Source: Afipia sp.
Lineage (GTDB): Bacteria; Pseudomonadota; Alphaproteobacteria; Rhizobiales; Xanthobacteraceae
NCBI GenBank assembly: GCA_024508675.1
Contig: JANINQ010000001.1
Span: 186,001 to 250,000 of the forward strand
DNA length: 64,000 nucleotides
Direction of reading: 5' to 3'
The notes beneath the pieces are model-generated. The model was not told the DNA's origin, searched no databases, and was given only the letters and a program-made list of their open reading frames with translations. Both the position numbers and the translations under genes were made by a program. Shown here piece after piece: positions 38,238 through 46,310 of this stretch. Position 1 is the first letter of the stretch, and every line of letters starts with the position of its first letter.

Positions 38238-39044
38238 ATGGCCAAGGACGGATTGAATGTCATTGTCACAGGCTCGGCGTCGGGCCTTGGCGCAGCATCC
38301 GCGCTGCTGCTGGCGAAGCAGGGTGCGCGCCTTGTCATCAACTATTCGTCGAGCCAGAAAGAGGCTGAGCAGACCGCCGACGAATGCCGCAGCGCAGGCG
38401 CGGCCGATGTCGTTGTCGTGCAGGGCGATGTTTCGCGCGATGAGGATTGCAGGAAGATCGCCGCCGCGGCGTCATCTTGGGGGCGGCTCGATGGCCTGAT
38501 CAATAACGCCGGAACGACCAAGCATGTGGATCACGGCGATCTCGATGGTCTGTCGGCGGAAGACTTTCAGCGCATCTACGCAGTCAATACCATCGGGCCG
38601 TTTCAGATGGTTCGCGCGGCGCGCGCGCTGCTGGAAGCGGGCGCAAAACATTCCAGCCGAAGTTCTTCTGTTGTGAACGTGTCGTCGATTGCAGGCGTCG
38701 CGGGGATCGGCTCGTCGGTTGCCTATGTCGGAAGCAAGGGCGCGCTGAACAGCATCACGCTGTCATTGTCGCGCGCACTGGCGCCGCTGATCCGTGTCAA
38801 TGCGGTGTGTCCTGGCTATATCGACACACCATGGTTCACCAAGGGCCGCGGGCCGGAGCTTGCCGGGAAGATCCGCCATATGGTGACCACGCAGTCGCCG
38901 CTGCAGCTCGCAACAACAGCGCATGATGTCGCCGAACTGGTTTGCTTCCTCGCTAGCCCCGCATCGCGCAGTATCACCGGAGAGATCATGCGCATTGATG
39001 CGGGCGCGCATCTCGGCCCCGCCGTGCTGCCGAAGCGGAACTGA
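38238..39044 (+). CDS. Short-chain dehydrogenase/reductase
   Basis: A 268-residue classical SDR. The cofactor motif TGSASGLGAAS is near residues 10-20, the NNAG block (GLINNAGTTKHVD) is intact, and the catalytic Ser-Tyr-Lys is in VNVSSIAGVAG and AYVGSKGALN. It resembles FabG-like ketoreductases. The ATG at 38238 has AGAAGGA at 38225-38231. A 116-base gap from the ligase gene leaves open whether it is in the same transcript. It probably oxidises or reduces a hydroxyacyl intermediate. Confidence 0.92.
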   Translation: MAKDGLNVIVTGSASGLGAASALLLAKQGARLVINYSSSQKEAEQTADECRSAGAADVVVVQGDVSRDEDCRKIAAAASSWGRLDGLINNAGTTKHVDHGDLDGLSAEDFQRIYAVNTIGPFQMVRAARALLEAGAKHSSRSSSVVNVSSIAGVAGIGSSVAYVGSKGALNSITLSLSRALAPLIRVNAVCPGYIDTPWFTKGRGPELAGKIRHMVTTQSPLQLATTAHDVAELVCFLASPASRSITGEIMRIDAGAHLGPAVLPKRN

Positions 39045-39080
39045 TCGGGCAGACGCGAGCGCAGGAAATCTTCCTGCGGC

Positions 39081-39353
39081 TCAGATCTTGTTGCCGGGGT
39101 CGGAGACGACACCGCGCGCGACCAGCCTGTTCCAGATGAACAGCACCACCAGCGCGCCGATGGTTGCCGTGATGAATCCGGCGCCCTGGTTCGGGCCGTA
39201 ATGGCCGATGGCCTGACCGATGAAGGTTGCGAGGAACGCGCCGACAATGCCGAGCACGATGGTCAGGATGAAGCCGGTCGGATTGTTAGGGCCGGGTGAC
39301 AGCAGCCGCGCGAGAAAGCCTGCGACCAGTCCCACGATAAGGATGTAAAGCAT
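39081..39353 (-). CDS. GlsB/YeaQ/YmgE family stress-response membrane protein
   Basis: A 90-residue membrane protein with three hydrophobic segments (LYILIVGLVAGFLARLL, GFILTIVLGIVGAFLATFIG, GFITATIGALVVLFIWNRLV) and the glycine-rich loop of the transglycosylase-associated family. In other bacteria these genes respond to acid or osmotic stress; the molecular role is unknown. It converges with the SDR gene and reads away from the YidB gene at 39442, also on the minus strand. Confidence 0.93.
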   Translation of the reverse strand: MLYILIVGLVAGFLARLLSPGPNNPTGFILTIVLGIVGAFLATFIGQAIGHYGPNQGAGFITATIGALVVLFIWNRLVARGVVSDPGNKI

Positions 39354-39441
39354 TGCCGGTGTTCCTTGAGCTTAAATCAAATGAGCGGCTTGCCGGTCGG
39401 CGTGGAGCGAGCCGTACGCTCCACGCTTTGGCGTGATGGGA

Positions 39442-40062
39442 TCAGATCCAGCGGGACGCTTCATGCTCCGTCGGCAGACGGCCGTTGGGCGTGAGCTGAT
39501 TGATGATGTCCGGCAATTGCTTCGCCAGTCCGGAGAGCAGCTCATCGGGAGACAGGCCGGTCTGCGATGACAGCGTGTTGATCTGGTCGGCGCCAAGCGC
39601 CGATGCGAGGTCGCCGGGCGAAATCTGTTTGTTGGGGCCGCTGCCGACCCATGAATTCGCGGTCTCGGTGTGGCCGCTGTCCTGAAACTGTTTCAGAAGA
39701 TCGTTCAGGCCGCCGCTGAGAACGCCGCCCGCAGCGCCGCCTGCCAGCAGGCCGCCCAGAGCGCCGCCGAGCGGGCCCTTCATCAGGTCGCCGAGGCCGC
39801 CGCCGAGCGCGCCACCCAGTCCGCCGGTGCTGGCGGTCGTCGTTCCCGGGAGAGGTATCGGTGTCGAGGGCGACGGTGCTTGTCCGGCAGGGTTGGCACC
39901 GGACTGGCTTCCGCCGAAATGTTTGACGGCCTTGTAGGCGAGAAGTGCGAGGATCGCCATGGTCATCGGTGACATCCCGCCGCTGCTTTCGCCGGGTGCG
40001 CTAGGCTCGCTTGGTCCGCGAGGCCCGTTCTGCATACCGTTGAGAATGTCGAGCAAACCCAT
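39442..40062 (-). CDS. YidB family protein (DUF937)
   Basis: A 206-residue protein starting MGLLDILNGMQNGPRG, the characteristic YidB N-terminus. A central Gly/Leu/Ala-rich repeat region (GGLGGALGGGLGDLMKGPLGGALGGLLAGG, quoted only as type) precedes the conserved C-terminal block SWVGSGPNKQISPGDLASALG and LSSQTGLSPDELL. The ATG at 40062 has AGGAG just upstream, which rejects a longer N-terminal reading. Function is unknown in the family. Confidence 0.92.
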   Translation of the reverse strand: MGLLDILNGMQNGPRGPSEPSAPGESSGGMSPMTMAILALLAYKAVKHFGGSQSGANPAGQAPSPSTPIPLPGTTTASTGGLGGALGGGLGDLMKGPLGGALGGLLAGGAAGGVLSGGLNDLLKQFQDSGHTETANSWVGSGPNKQISPGDLASALGADQINTLSSQTGLSPDELLSGLAKQLPDIINQLTPNGRLPTEHEASRWI

Positions 40063-40253
40063 TGTCGTCTCCTGTCGAACGCCCCTCTCCGCGAAGAGTA
40101 GTGTCTCGTTATGACGGTTACAAGGCGCTGCCGGTCGCACAATCCTCGGGAATTGCGAAAGTTTTAATCGCTCCGCTGTTCATGCGCGGTTCAGCCAGTC
40201 ACGGGATGCGTGACTGGCGCGCAGATTGACGGGTATCTGGCGAAGGCTGTCGG

Positions 40254-40664
40254 CTACTTCTTGTAAGATGCGATCTCGATCAGGCTTCCATCGGGATCGC
40301 GGCAATAAACCGAGTTCAGGGTCCCCCGCGCGCCGTGCCGCTCAACCGGACCTTCCTCGATGGCGATGCCACAGCTTGTCAGATGATCGACGACCTGCTG
40401 CGGCGTCGATGTTGTCAGAAAGCACAGGTCGTCGCTTCCGGCGGCTTCGTGATCGGCCGTAAACCATTCGACCTTGCCTGTTGTGACCGGCCGCAGGTTG
40501 ATCTTCTGATCGCCGAAGATCATCGCTATGCGTTTGGCGTAGCCGCCGCCCGGATCGAAATCCTGACGCACCATCCCAAGCGCACGCTCATACCAGACCG
40601 CGGACTTTTCGGCGTCCGTGACGTTGACCACAAGATGATCGAGCGCGTTGACCTTGATCGGCAT
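40254..40664 (-). CDS. VOC family protein (glyoxalase/bleomycin-resistance-like)
   Basis: A 136-residue single-domain VOC protein. Metal-ligand-type residues are visible in ALDHLVVNVTDAEKSAVWYE (His near 9), SDDLCFLT and DPDGSLIEIASY (Glu near the C-terminus). The pattern is like the STM3117-type lactoylglutathione-lyase-like proteins. Substrate unknown. It stands alone between the YidB gene and the tRNA gene. Confidence 0.88.
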   Translation of the reverse strand: MPIKVNALDHLVVNVTDAEKSAVWYERALGMVRQDFDPGGGYAKRIAMIFGDQKINLRPVTTGKVEWFTADHEAAGSDDLCFLTTSTPQQVVDHLTSCGIAIEEGPVERHGARGTLNSVYCRDPDGSLIEIASYKK

Positions 40665-40827
40665 GGGAAGTCCTTTGTTTTGCAGGCCGGATTATCAAGC
40701 CGGCTTATGGTGACGGTTCTCTTTGTTCTGCATCCGCCGCCGGGGTGGCGGTCGCGCGCGGCCTCTGGTATGGAGTTGCGAAAGGTTCAGTCGCTTGTGC
40801 CGTTCATTTGCGGCAGGAGTCCAGACC

Positions 40828-40904
40828 GGTCCCGTAGCTCAGCCGGATAGAGCGGCGGTTTCCTAAACCGCAGGTCGGAAGTTCGAGTCTTCCCGGGATC
40901 GCCA
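40828..40904 (+). tRNA. tRNA-Arg (anticodon CCU)
   Basis: The 77-base gene includes an encoded CCA. The acceptor stem GGTCCCG/CGGGATC pairs throughout with one G-U. The D arm is GCTC...GAGC, the anticodon stem GCGGT/ACCGC carries loop TTCCTAA with anticodon CCT, and the T arm is GGAAG-TTCGAGT-CTTCC. It reads the AGG arginine codon. Confidence 0.96.
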
Positions 40905-40987
40905 TTCTTTCGCATTGATGTGTTCATTGTTCGCGCCGATCCGGCTGTGTGCCCGACCGGCGCGAACGAATAACGCGAGGGTGTCTA

Positions 40988-41965
40988 TCAGTCGAGCTTG
41001 ACGCCCGCCTCGGTGACCACCTTCTGCCAGCGCACAGTTTCGTCAGCGACCATTTTCGCGAAGGTCGCACCCGTGACATCTGGAACGTCGGAGCCGTTCT
41101 TCTCCCAGGCTTCCTTGATCGTCGCCGTCTGCATGGCCTTCTGCAGTTCCTTGGTCATGCGTTCGATAATCGCCGGCGGCGTGCTCTTGGGCGCGAAGAT
41201 TCCATACCAGGTGGAAACTTCGTATCCCGGCACGCCGGCTTCCGCAGCGGTCGGAACGTCGGGGAAGCTCGGCACCCGCTTCGGAGCCGCGACCGCAAGC
41301 GCGCGCAGCTGTCCGCCGCGAATCTGCGGCGCGGACGAGCCGAGGCCGTCGAACACCAGTGGCACGTGACCGGCGACGAGATCGGCCATCGCCGGCCCTG
41401 CGCCGCGATAGGGCACATGCTGGATGCGCGTCTTGGTGAGGATCTTGAACAGCTCGCCCGCGAGATGGTGGGTCGTTCCCGCACCGGCGGAGCCGTAGTT
41501 CAGCTTGTCGGGATTTGCGCGCAGGAAGGTGATGAACTCGGAAAGGGTTTTCGCTTCCACCTTGCCGGGATTGACCACGATGACCTGCGGAGGCCGCGCG
41601 ATCAGCGCCACCGCGACAAAATCCTTCTGAAGATTGTAGTCGAGATTGGGATAGATCGCCGGAGCGATGGCGTGGTGCGCCGCGCCGACGAAGAACGTGT
41701 AACCATCCGGCGTCGCCTTCGAGGCCTGCGATGCGCCCACGGTGCCGCCCGCGCCTGCGCGGTTTTCAATCAGCACACGGGTTCCGAGCTGATTGTCGAG
41801 TTGTGCGGCAAGCGGACGGGCGAAGGCGTCGGTGCCGCCGCCGGCTGCGAACGGCACGATGAAGGTGATCGGCTTCTCCGGCCAGTTCTGGGCTTGAGCA
41901 TTGCCGGTCACAAGCGTGCCAGCGAGAAGTGCGAGCAAGGCGTAGCGACCAAATTTCAGAGTCAC
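40988..41965 (-). CDS. Tripartite tricarboxylate transporter substrate-binding protein (Bug family)
   Basis: A 325-residue periplasmic binding protein. The signal peptide starts at GTG 41965 (VTLKFGRYALLALLAGTLV, cleavage near AQAQN), supported by GGAGG a few bases upstream. The Bug signature is WPEKPITFIVPFAAGGGTD, followed by IENRAGAGGTVG and LNYGSAGAGTTHHLAGELF. Ligands of the family are usually carboxylates or aromatic acids. The TctA/TctB membrane partners are not adjacent, as is common for the many orphan Bug proteins in this group. Confidence 0.93.
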   Translation of the reverse strand: MTLKFGRYALLALLAGTLVTGNAQAQNWPEKPITFIVPFAAGGGTDAFARPLAAQLDNQLGTRVLIENRAGAGGTVGASQASKATPDGYTFFVGAAHHAIAPAIYPNLDYNLQKDFVAVALIARPPQVIVVNPGKVEAKTLSEFITFLRANPDKLNYGSAGAGTTHHLAGELFKILTKTRIQHVPYRGAGPAMADLVAGHVPLVFDGLGSSAPQIRGGQLRALAVAAPKRVPSFPDVPTAAEAGVPGYEVSTWYGIFAPKSTPPAIIERMTKELQKAMQTATIKEAWEKNGSDVPDVTGATFAKMVADETVRWQKVVTEAGVKLD

Positions 41966-42175
41966 GTCATGTCCTCCCGAATATTGTTTGCGCTGCTGTG
42001 TTGCGGCGCTTTCTTTGCCGGATGTCTCCGGATTGATGATCTTAAACAAGGCGTTGCCCTGAGCGAGGCATCGCACATAACAGTCATGCATCATCACGGA
42101 AGGCGCTGCGCGCGGCAACAGGGTTTTTCACCGGTGTTCCGGTCATCTTGAGAGAACGATGTTACGGAATCGTCT

Positions 42176-42203
42176 GTATGATGAATTATTGACAATATCA
42201 TAC
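42176..42203 (+). promoter_or_regulatory. Predicted NikR operator upstream of the TonB receptor/nickel permease genes
   Basis: GTATGA at 42176-42181 and TCATAC at 42198-42203 are separated by exactly 16 bases. This is the full E. coli-type NikR consensus GTATGA-N16-TCATAC with no mismatch. A TATGAT (42177-42182) and a TTGACA (42189-42194) lie inside it, so bound NikR would overlap promoter elements. NikR normally represses nickel uptake when nickel is plentiful. The two genes downstream are an outer-membrane receptor and an HX4DH permease, which fits. Confidence 0.85.
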
Positions 42204-42204
42204 C

Positions 42205-44547
42205 GTGCATGCGAGCCTGAATGGCCGGTTCAGATCGATATGCGGGGGCATTTCCATTCAGCGGTTGAGTACGAAACGTCGCAGAAAGGCGGCGGGTTGC
42301 GTCCGCGCGCCGCTGACGATCGGTCTGGCGTGTGCAGGACTGATTGCAGTGCCGCAGGTCGCGCTATCGCAGACCGCAGGAGTATCTGCTGAATCGCCGT
42401 TGCCACCCGTCAACGTGACGGCACAGCGTGCCCGGCAGGAGCGCCGCGTTGCGCCACAGACAGTGTCCGCGCCGACGTCAGCCCCTGATGTAACCGAGGA
42501 TGCCAATCAGGCGCCGGTGGCATCCGCGAGCGAAAAGAACGTGAGCGGCGAGGAGGTCAATGCGCGGCCATTTTCACGGCCTGCCGAGGCGCTTGAAGTG
42601 GTGCCGGGTCTCATCATCACCCAGCACAGCGGCGACGGCAAAGCCAACCAGTATTTTCTGCGCGGCTTCAATCTCGACCACGGAACGGATCTGGCGATCA
42701 ATGTCGACGGCATGCCGGTCAACATGCGCACCCATGGTCACGGCCAAGGCTATGCCGATCTGAATTTCCTGATCCCGGAACTGATCGGGTCGGTCAATAT
42801 CCGCAAGGGGCCGTATTTCGCCGATGAAGGCGACTTCTCGTCTGTCGGTGCCGTGCATATCGGCCTGATCGACACCATCCAGAAATCGATGGCACTGGTG
42901 ACGGTCGGCAGCTTCGGTTACCGCCGCGCGCTCGGAATCACATCGACCAAGGTTGGCGATGGCAATCTTCTCGTGGCCGGAGAGGCCAACACCTACAACG
43001 GGCCGTGGGACACTCCGGACAATCTGCGCAAGCTGAACGCTGTCGTGCGATACACCGAAGGCACAGCGGCCAACGGGTTTTCGCTGACCGGGATGGCCTA
43101 TTCCAATCACTGGAATTCGACCGATCAGATTCCGCTCAGGGCAATCGCATCGGGACAGGTCGGCCTCTATGGCGCGCTCGATCCGACTGATGGCGGACGT
43201 TCCGATCGCTTTTCGGTGTCAGGCCGATGGGCGCAGACCGACAAGGATGGATCGTCGAAAGTCAATTTCTACGCGATCAAAAGCTCGCTCGACCTCTACA
43301 ACAACTTCACCTTCTTTCTCGACAATCCGGATCAGGGCGACCAGTTCCACCAGCGCGACGATCGCGTGCTGGCCGGTGTGAATGCGTCCCACACGTTCAA
43401 CACAATGGTCGCGGGCTTGCCGATGCAGACCGAGATCGGATTCCAGAGTCGCTATGACGACATCAAGGTTGCGCTCTCCAACACCTATCAGCGGCAGTTT
43501 CTGTCCGGCACGCGAAACGACAAGGTGAAAGAGGGGAGCGTCGGTCTGTTCATCCAGAACACCGTTCACTGGACAAACTGGATGCGCACCACGCTCGGGT
43601 ATCGCGGCGATTTTTACAACACCAATGTCAATTCGCTTTTGACGCCAGCGAATTCCGGCAATGCCAATGCGTCGATCGGCAGTCCGAAGTTCAGCCTCGT
43701 GGTTGGGCCATTCGCGAAGACCGAGTTCTTCTTCAATGCGGGTGAGGGCTTCCACAGTAATGATGCGCGCGGCGTGACCATCAAGGAATCGCCGTCCGAT
43801 GGCTCACCGGTCGATGCCTCACCATTTCTGGTCAAGACACGCGGCGCAGAGGTCGGCGTCCGCACCAGAATCATTCCGGGCCTCGACAGTTCGCTCAGCC
43901 TGTTCGTGCTGGATTCGGCCTCGGAGATCCTGTTCGTCGGTGACGCAGGCGATACAGAGCCGAGCCGTCCCAGCCGCCGCTACGGCTTCGAGTGGAGCAA
44001 TCACTACAAGCCGGTGTCATGGCTGCAGATCGATGGCGATCTTGCCATGACCCATGCGCGGTTTCGTGGTGACAACTCGGCACAGGCCACCGCTTATGCG
44101 GAACTGGCCGGTTATCCGGCAGTCCAGATCGGCAACGCGCCGGGGAATTACATCCCGGGCGCGCCGAACATGATCGCGTCCGCCGGGATCAGGCTCGGCG
44201 AAAAGACCGGCTGGTTCGGCGCGTTGCGCTATCGCTATTTCGGGCCGCGTCCGCTCACGGAGGACGGTGCGTTCAGGTCCCCGGGAACGGGCCTGCTGAA
44301 TGGGCAGGTCGGCTATCGTTTCGACAATGGCTGGCGTATTCAGCTCGATGCCTACAACCTCACCGACAGCAAGTCCGACCAGATCACTTATGCCTATGGT
44401 TCGCTGCTGAAGACCGATGCACTGTTTGCGCAATGTCATCCGGTCCAGGTTGCGCCGCCTGCGGTTTGCCAGACCGGCGTGATGGACCGCGTTCTGCATC
44501 CGGTCGAACCGTTTGCTGTCCGGCTCACCGTCGCGGGCCAGTTCTGA
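42205..44547 (+). CDS. TonB-dependent outer-membrane receptor, predicted nickel (metallophore) uptake
   Basis: Up to 780 residues. A signal peptide (KRRRKAAG basic region, hydrophobic core LTIGLACAGLIAVP, cleavage near VALSQ) precedes the TonB-box-like PPVNVTAQ. The plug domain runs to about residue 230 with NVDGMPVNMRTHGHGQGYAD, whose clustered histidines could bind metal. A beta-barrel ends in the terminal Phe of VRLTVAGQF. Coordinates use the GTG at 42205, the longest reading; a TTG at 42265 gives a more normal signal peptide. Nickel specificity is inferred from the NikR operator upstream and the permease 63 bases downstream. Confidence 0.92.
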   Translation: MHASLNGRFRSICGGISIQRLSTKRRRKAAGCVRAPLTIGLACAGLIAVPQVALSQTAGVSAESPLPPVNVTAQRARQERRVAPQTVSAPTSAPDVTEDANQAPVASASEKNVSGEEVNARPFSRPAEALEVVPGLIITQHSGDGKANQYFLRGFNLDHGTDLAINVDGMPVNMRTHGHGQGYADLNFLIPELIGSVNIRKGPYFADEGDFSSVGAVHIGLIDTIQKSMALVTVGSFGYRRALGITSTKVGDGNLLVAGEANTYNGPWDTPDNLRKLNAVVRYTEGTAANGFSLTGMAYSNHWNSTDQIPLRAIASGQVGLYGALDPTDGGRSDRFSVSGRWAQTDKDGSSKVNFYAIKSSLDLYNNFTFFLDNPDQGDQFHQRDDRVLAGVNASHTFNTMVAGLPMQTEIGFQSRYDDIKVALSNTYQRQFLSGTRNDKVKEGSVGLFIQNTVHWTNWMRTTLGYRGDFYNTNVNSLLTPANSGNANASIGSPKFSLVVGPFAKTEFFFNAGEGFHSNDARGVTIKESPSDGSPVDASPFLVKTRGAEVGVRTRIIPGLDSSLSLFVLDSASEILFVGDAGDTEPSRPSRRYGFEWSNHYKPVSWLQIDGDLAMTHARFRGDNSAQATAYAELAGYPAVQIGNAPGNYIPGAPNMIASAGIRLGEKTGWFGALRYRYFGPRPLTEDGAFRSPGTGLLNGQVGYRFDNGWRIQLDAYNLTDSKSDQITYAYGSLLKTDALFAQCHPVQVAPPAVCQTGVMDRVLHPVEPFAVRLTVAGQF

Positions 44548-44610
44548 CAAAATGCTTTTCAGCAGTGTGGTATCCGGTATGGTCGCTCGTCACATGAGAT
44601 CGACAGGCTA

Positions 44611-45306
44611 ATGTTCGGAATTCTAGGCCTCGGCTTCCTCCTCGGCATGCAGCATGCACTCGAAGCCGACCATATCGCGGCGGTGTCCAGCATCGCCGCG
44701 CGGCGCTCAAATGTCCGCGACATTGTCAGGCATGGACTGACCTGGGGCCTCGGTCACACCATCACGCTGTTCATTTTCGCGGGTGCTGCGATCCTGCTCG
44801 GCCGCGTGATCCCGGAAAATGTTGCCGCTCCGCTCGAGACCGCGGTGGGGATCATGCTGGTCGGGCTCGGCGCCCATGTGCTGTGGCGGTTGTGGCGCGA
44901 CCGTGTGCATTTCCACCAGCACCGGCATGGCGACGGCACGGCGCATCTGCATGTGCACAGCCATGGTGCTGATGTCGTCCCGCACCGGAATAGCCGTCAC
45001 GATCACGAGCATGGTTTTCAGTGGCGGTCCCTTCTGGTCGGGCTGATGCATGGCATGGCCGGTTCGGCCGCGTTGCTGGTGCTGGTCTCCTCGCAGTTCG
45101 CCAATCCGCTTCATGGCTTGATCTATATTCTGTTGTTCGGAATTGGGTCGATGCTCGGGATGGGCGCATTGTCGGCAGTTGTCGCGGTGCCGCTGGCGGC
45201 ATCCGCGCGGTGGCTGACATGGGCCAACCGCGGACTTCAGGCCGCCGTGGGAATCATCACGATCGCTATCGGCGCGATGACGATCTATTCCACGGCGCTG
45301 GCGTAG
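44611..45306 (+). CDS. Nickel/cobalt permease with HX4DH motif (UreH/NiCoT-like)
   Basis: A 231-residue inner-membrane protein with about six helices. The metal-transport signature HX4DH is H15-ALEA-D20-H21 in the first helix, followed by GLGHTITLFIFAG, a NiCoT-like second motif. A cytoplasmic or periplasmic loop at about residues 107-145 is packed with histidines (HQHRHGDGTAHLHVHSHG). RcnA efflux proteins have a different HALEPGH-type motif, so import is more likely. It lies 63 bases after the TonB receptor gene, under the same NikR operator. Nickel would serve urease or hydrogenase encoded elsewhere. Confidence 0.9.
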   Translation: MFGILGLGFLLGMQHALEADHIAAVSSIAARRSNVRDIVRHGLTWGLGHTITLFIFAGAAILLGRVIPENVAAPLETAVGIMLVGLGAHVLWRLWRDRVHFHQHRHGDGTAHLHVHSHGADVVPHRNSRHDHEHGFQWRSLLVGLMHGMAGSAALLVLVSSQFANPLHGLIYILLFGIGSMLGMGALSAVVAVPLAASARWLTWANRGLQAAVGIITIAIGAMTIYSTALA

Positions 45307-45347
45307 GGTCGGCCATTCCTGCGCGCGGCTTGTGGTGACACGCCGCG

Positions 45348-46193
45348 ATGTGCAGAGTGTCGGCAAAAGAACAGCCGACGGGGAAGGCCTTGGCCCATCA
45401 CAGCGAGATTTATGCGATCCGTTACGCCACAATGACGGGGCGCCAGCCGCATCAGAATTATCTCACGCCTGATATTCATAACGAAGGGACCGACCTCGAC
45501 TATTACGTCTGGCTGATTCGCGGCAGGGACGGCGACATTCTGGTCGATACCGGGTTCAACGATGTGGCGGCGCGTGAGCGGTCACGCAACCTGACCGTCA
45601 ACCCGGCGGATGCCTTGCAGCAATTCGGCGTTGCACCAGGCAGCATCGGCGATGTGGTCATCACGCACCTGCATTACGATCACGCGGGCAATCTCGATCG
45701 TTTTCCCAATGCGCGGTTTCACCTGCAGGACCGCGAAATGCGGTTCGCCACCGGCCGGTGCATGTGCCACGGTCTGCTGCGGCATCCGTTCTCCGTCGAG
45801 GACGTCACGCTGATGGTGCGTCATGTCTACAGCGATCGCGTCGTGTTCCATGACGGCGATGCGGAGATTGCGCCGGGTGTGACGTTGCATCATGTCGGCG
45901 GGCATTCGGATGGCTTGCAGGTGGTGCGTGTGGAAACCGAGCGCGGCCCTGTGGTGCTGGCATCGGACGCCGCGCATTATTACGGCAACATCCATCGCGG
46001 CAATCCGTTCCCCATTCTCTACAACATCGGCGACATGATGCAGGGCTGGCGGACTGTCGAGCGCCTTGCCGGTCATCCCGATCGTGTCATTCCCGGACAC
46101 GATCCGATGGTGCGTGAACTTTATCCGCAGGTGGACACGGTCGCCGATGCTGTCGCCTTACACAAGGTTCCGAAGCGTTCATTCGTCAGGTAG
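45348..46193 (+). CDS. MBL-fold metallohydrolase (N-acyl homoserine lactonase-like)
   Basis: A 281-residue metallo-beta-lactamase-fold hydrolase. The zinc motif is H107-L-H109-Y-D111-H112 (THLHYDHAGN), with further ligands in HHVGGHSDG, ASDAAHYYGN and PGHDP. The spacing is close to AiiA-type quorum-quenching lactonases, but many family members have other substrates. The N-terminal 15 residues may be untranslated if a later start is used. It lies 41 bases after the nickel permease gene; co-transcription is possible but no functional link is evident. Confidence 0.88.
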   Translation: MCRVSAKEQPTGKALAHHSEIYAIRYATMTGRQPHQNYLTPDIHNEGTDLDYYVWLIRGRDGDILVDTGFNDVAARERSRNLTVNPADALQQFGVAPGSIGDVVITHLHYDHAGNLDRFPNARFHLQDREMRFATGRCMCHGLLRHPFSVEDVTLMVRHVYSDRVVFHDGDAEIAPGVTLHHVGGHSDGLQVVRVETERGPVVLASDAAHYYGNIHRGNPFPILYNIGDMMQGWRTVERLAGHPDRVIPGHDPMVRELYPQVDTVADAVALHKVPKRSFVR

Positions 46194-46310
46194 CGGACGT
46201 TCGTCCCGAACAACCAATCTTGATTGCCCGGCCGGAAGGAGCGTTGCTATAAATCCGGCGTGACGCATTCTGCTGCGGTCACGGAGCCGAACGAAGGCGG
46301 CTGAGACTGT

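Noticed and set aside
40828-40904. tRNA-Arg as an attachment site of an integrated island
   Set aside because: No integrase next to it and no second copy of the tRNA 3' end noticed downstream. Flanking genes look chromosomal.
44548-44610. A second NikR box before the nickel permease
   Set aside because: GTATGG and TCACAT-like half-sites are present but imperfect and wrongly spaced. The upstream operator is sufficient.
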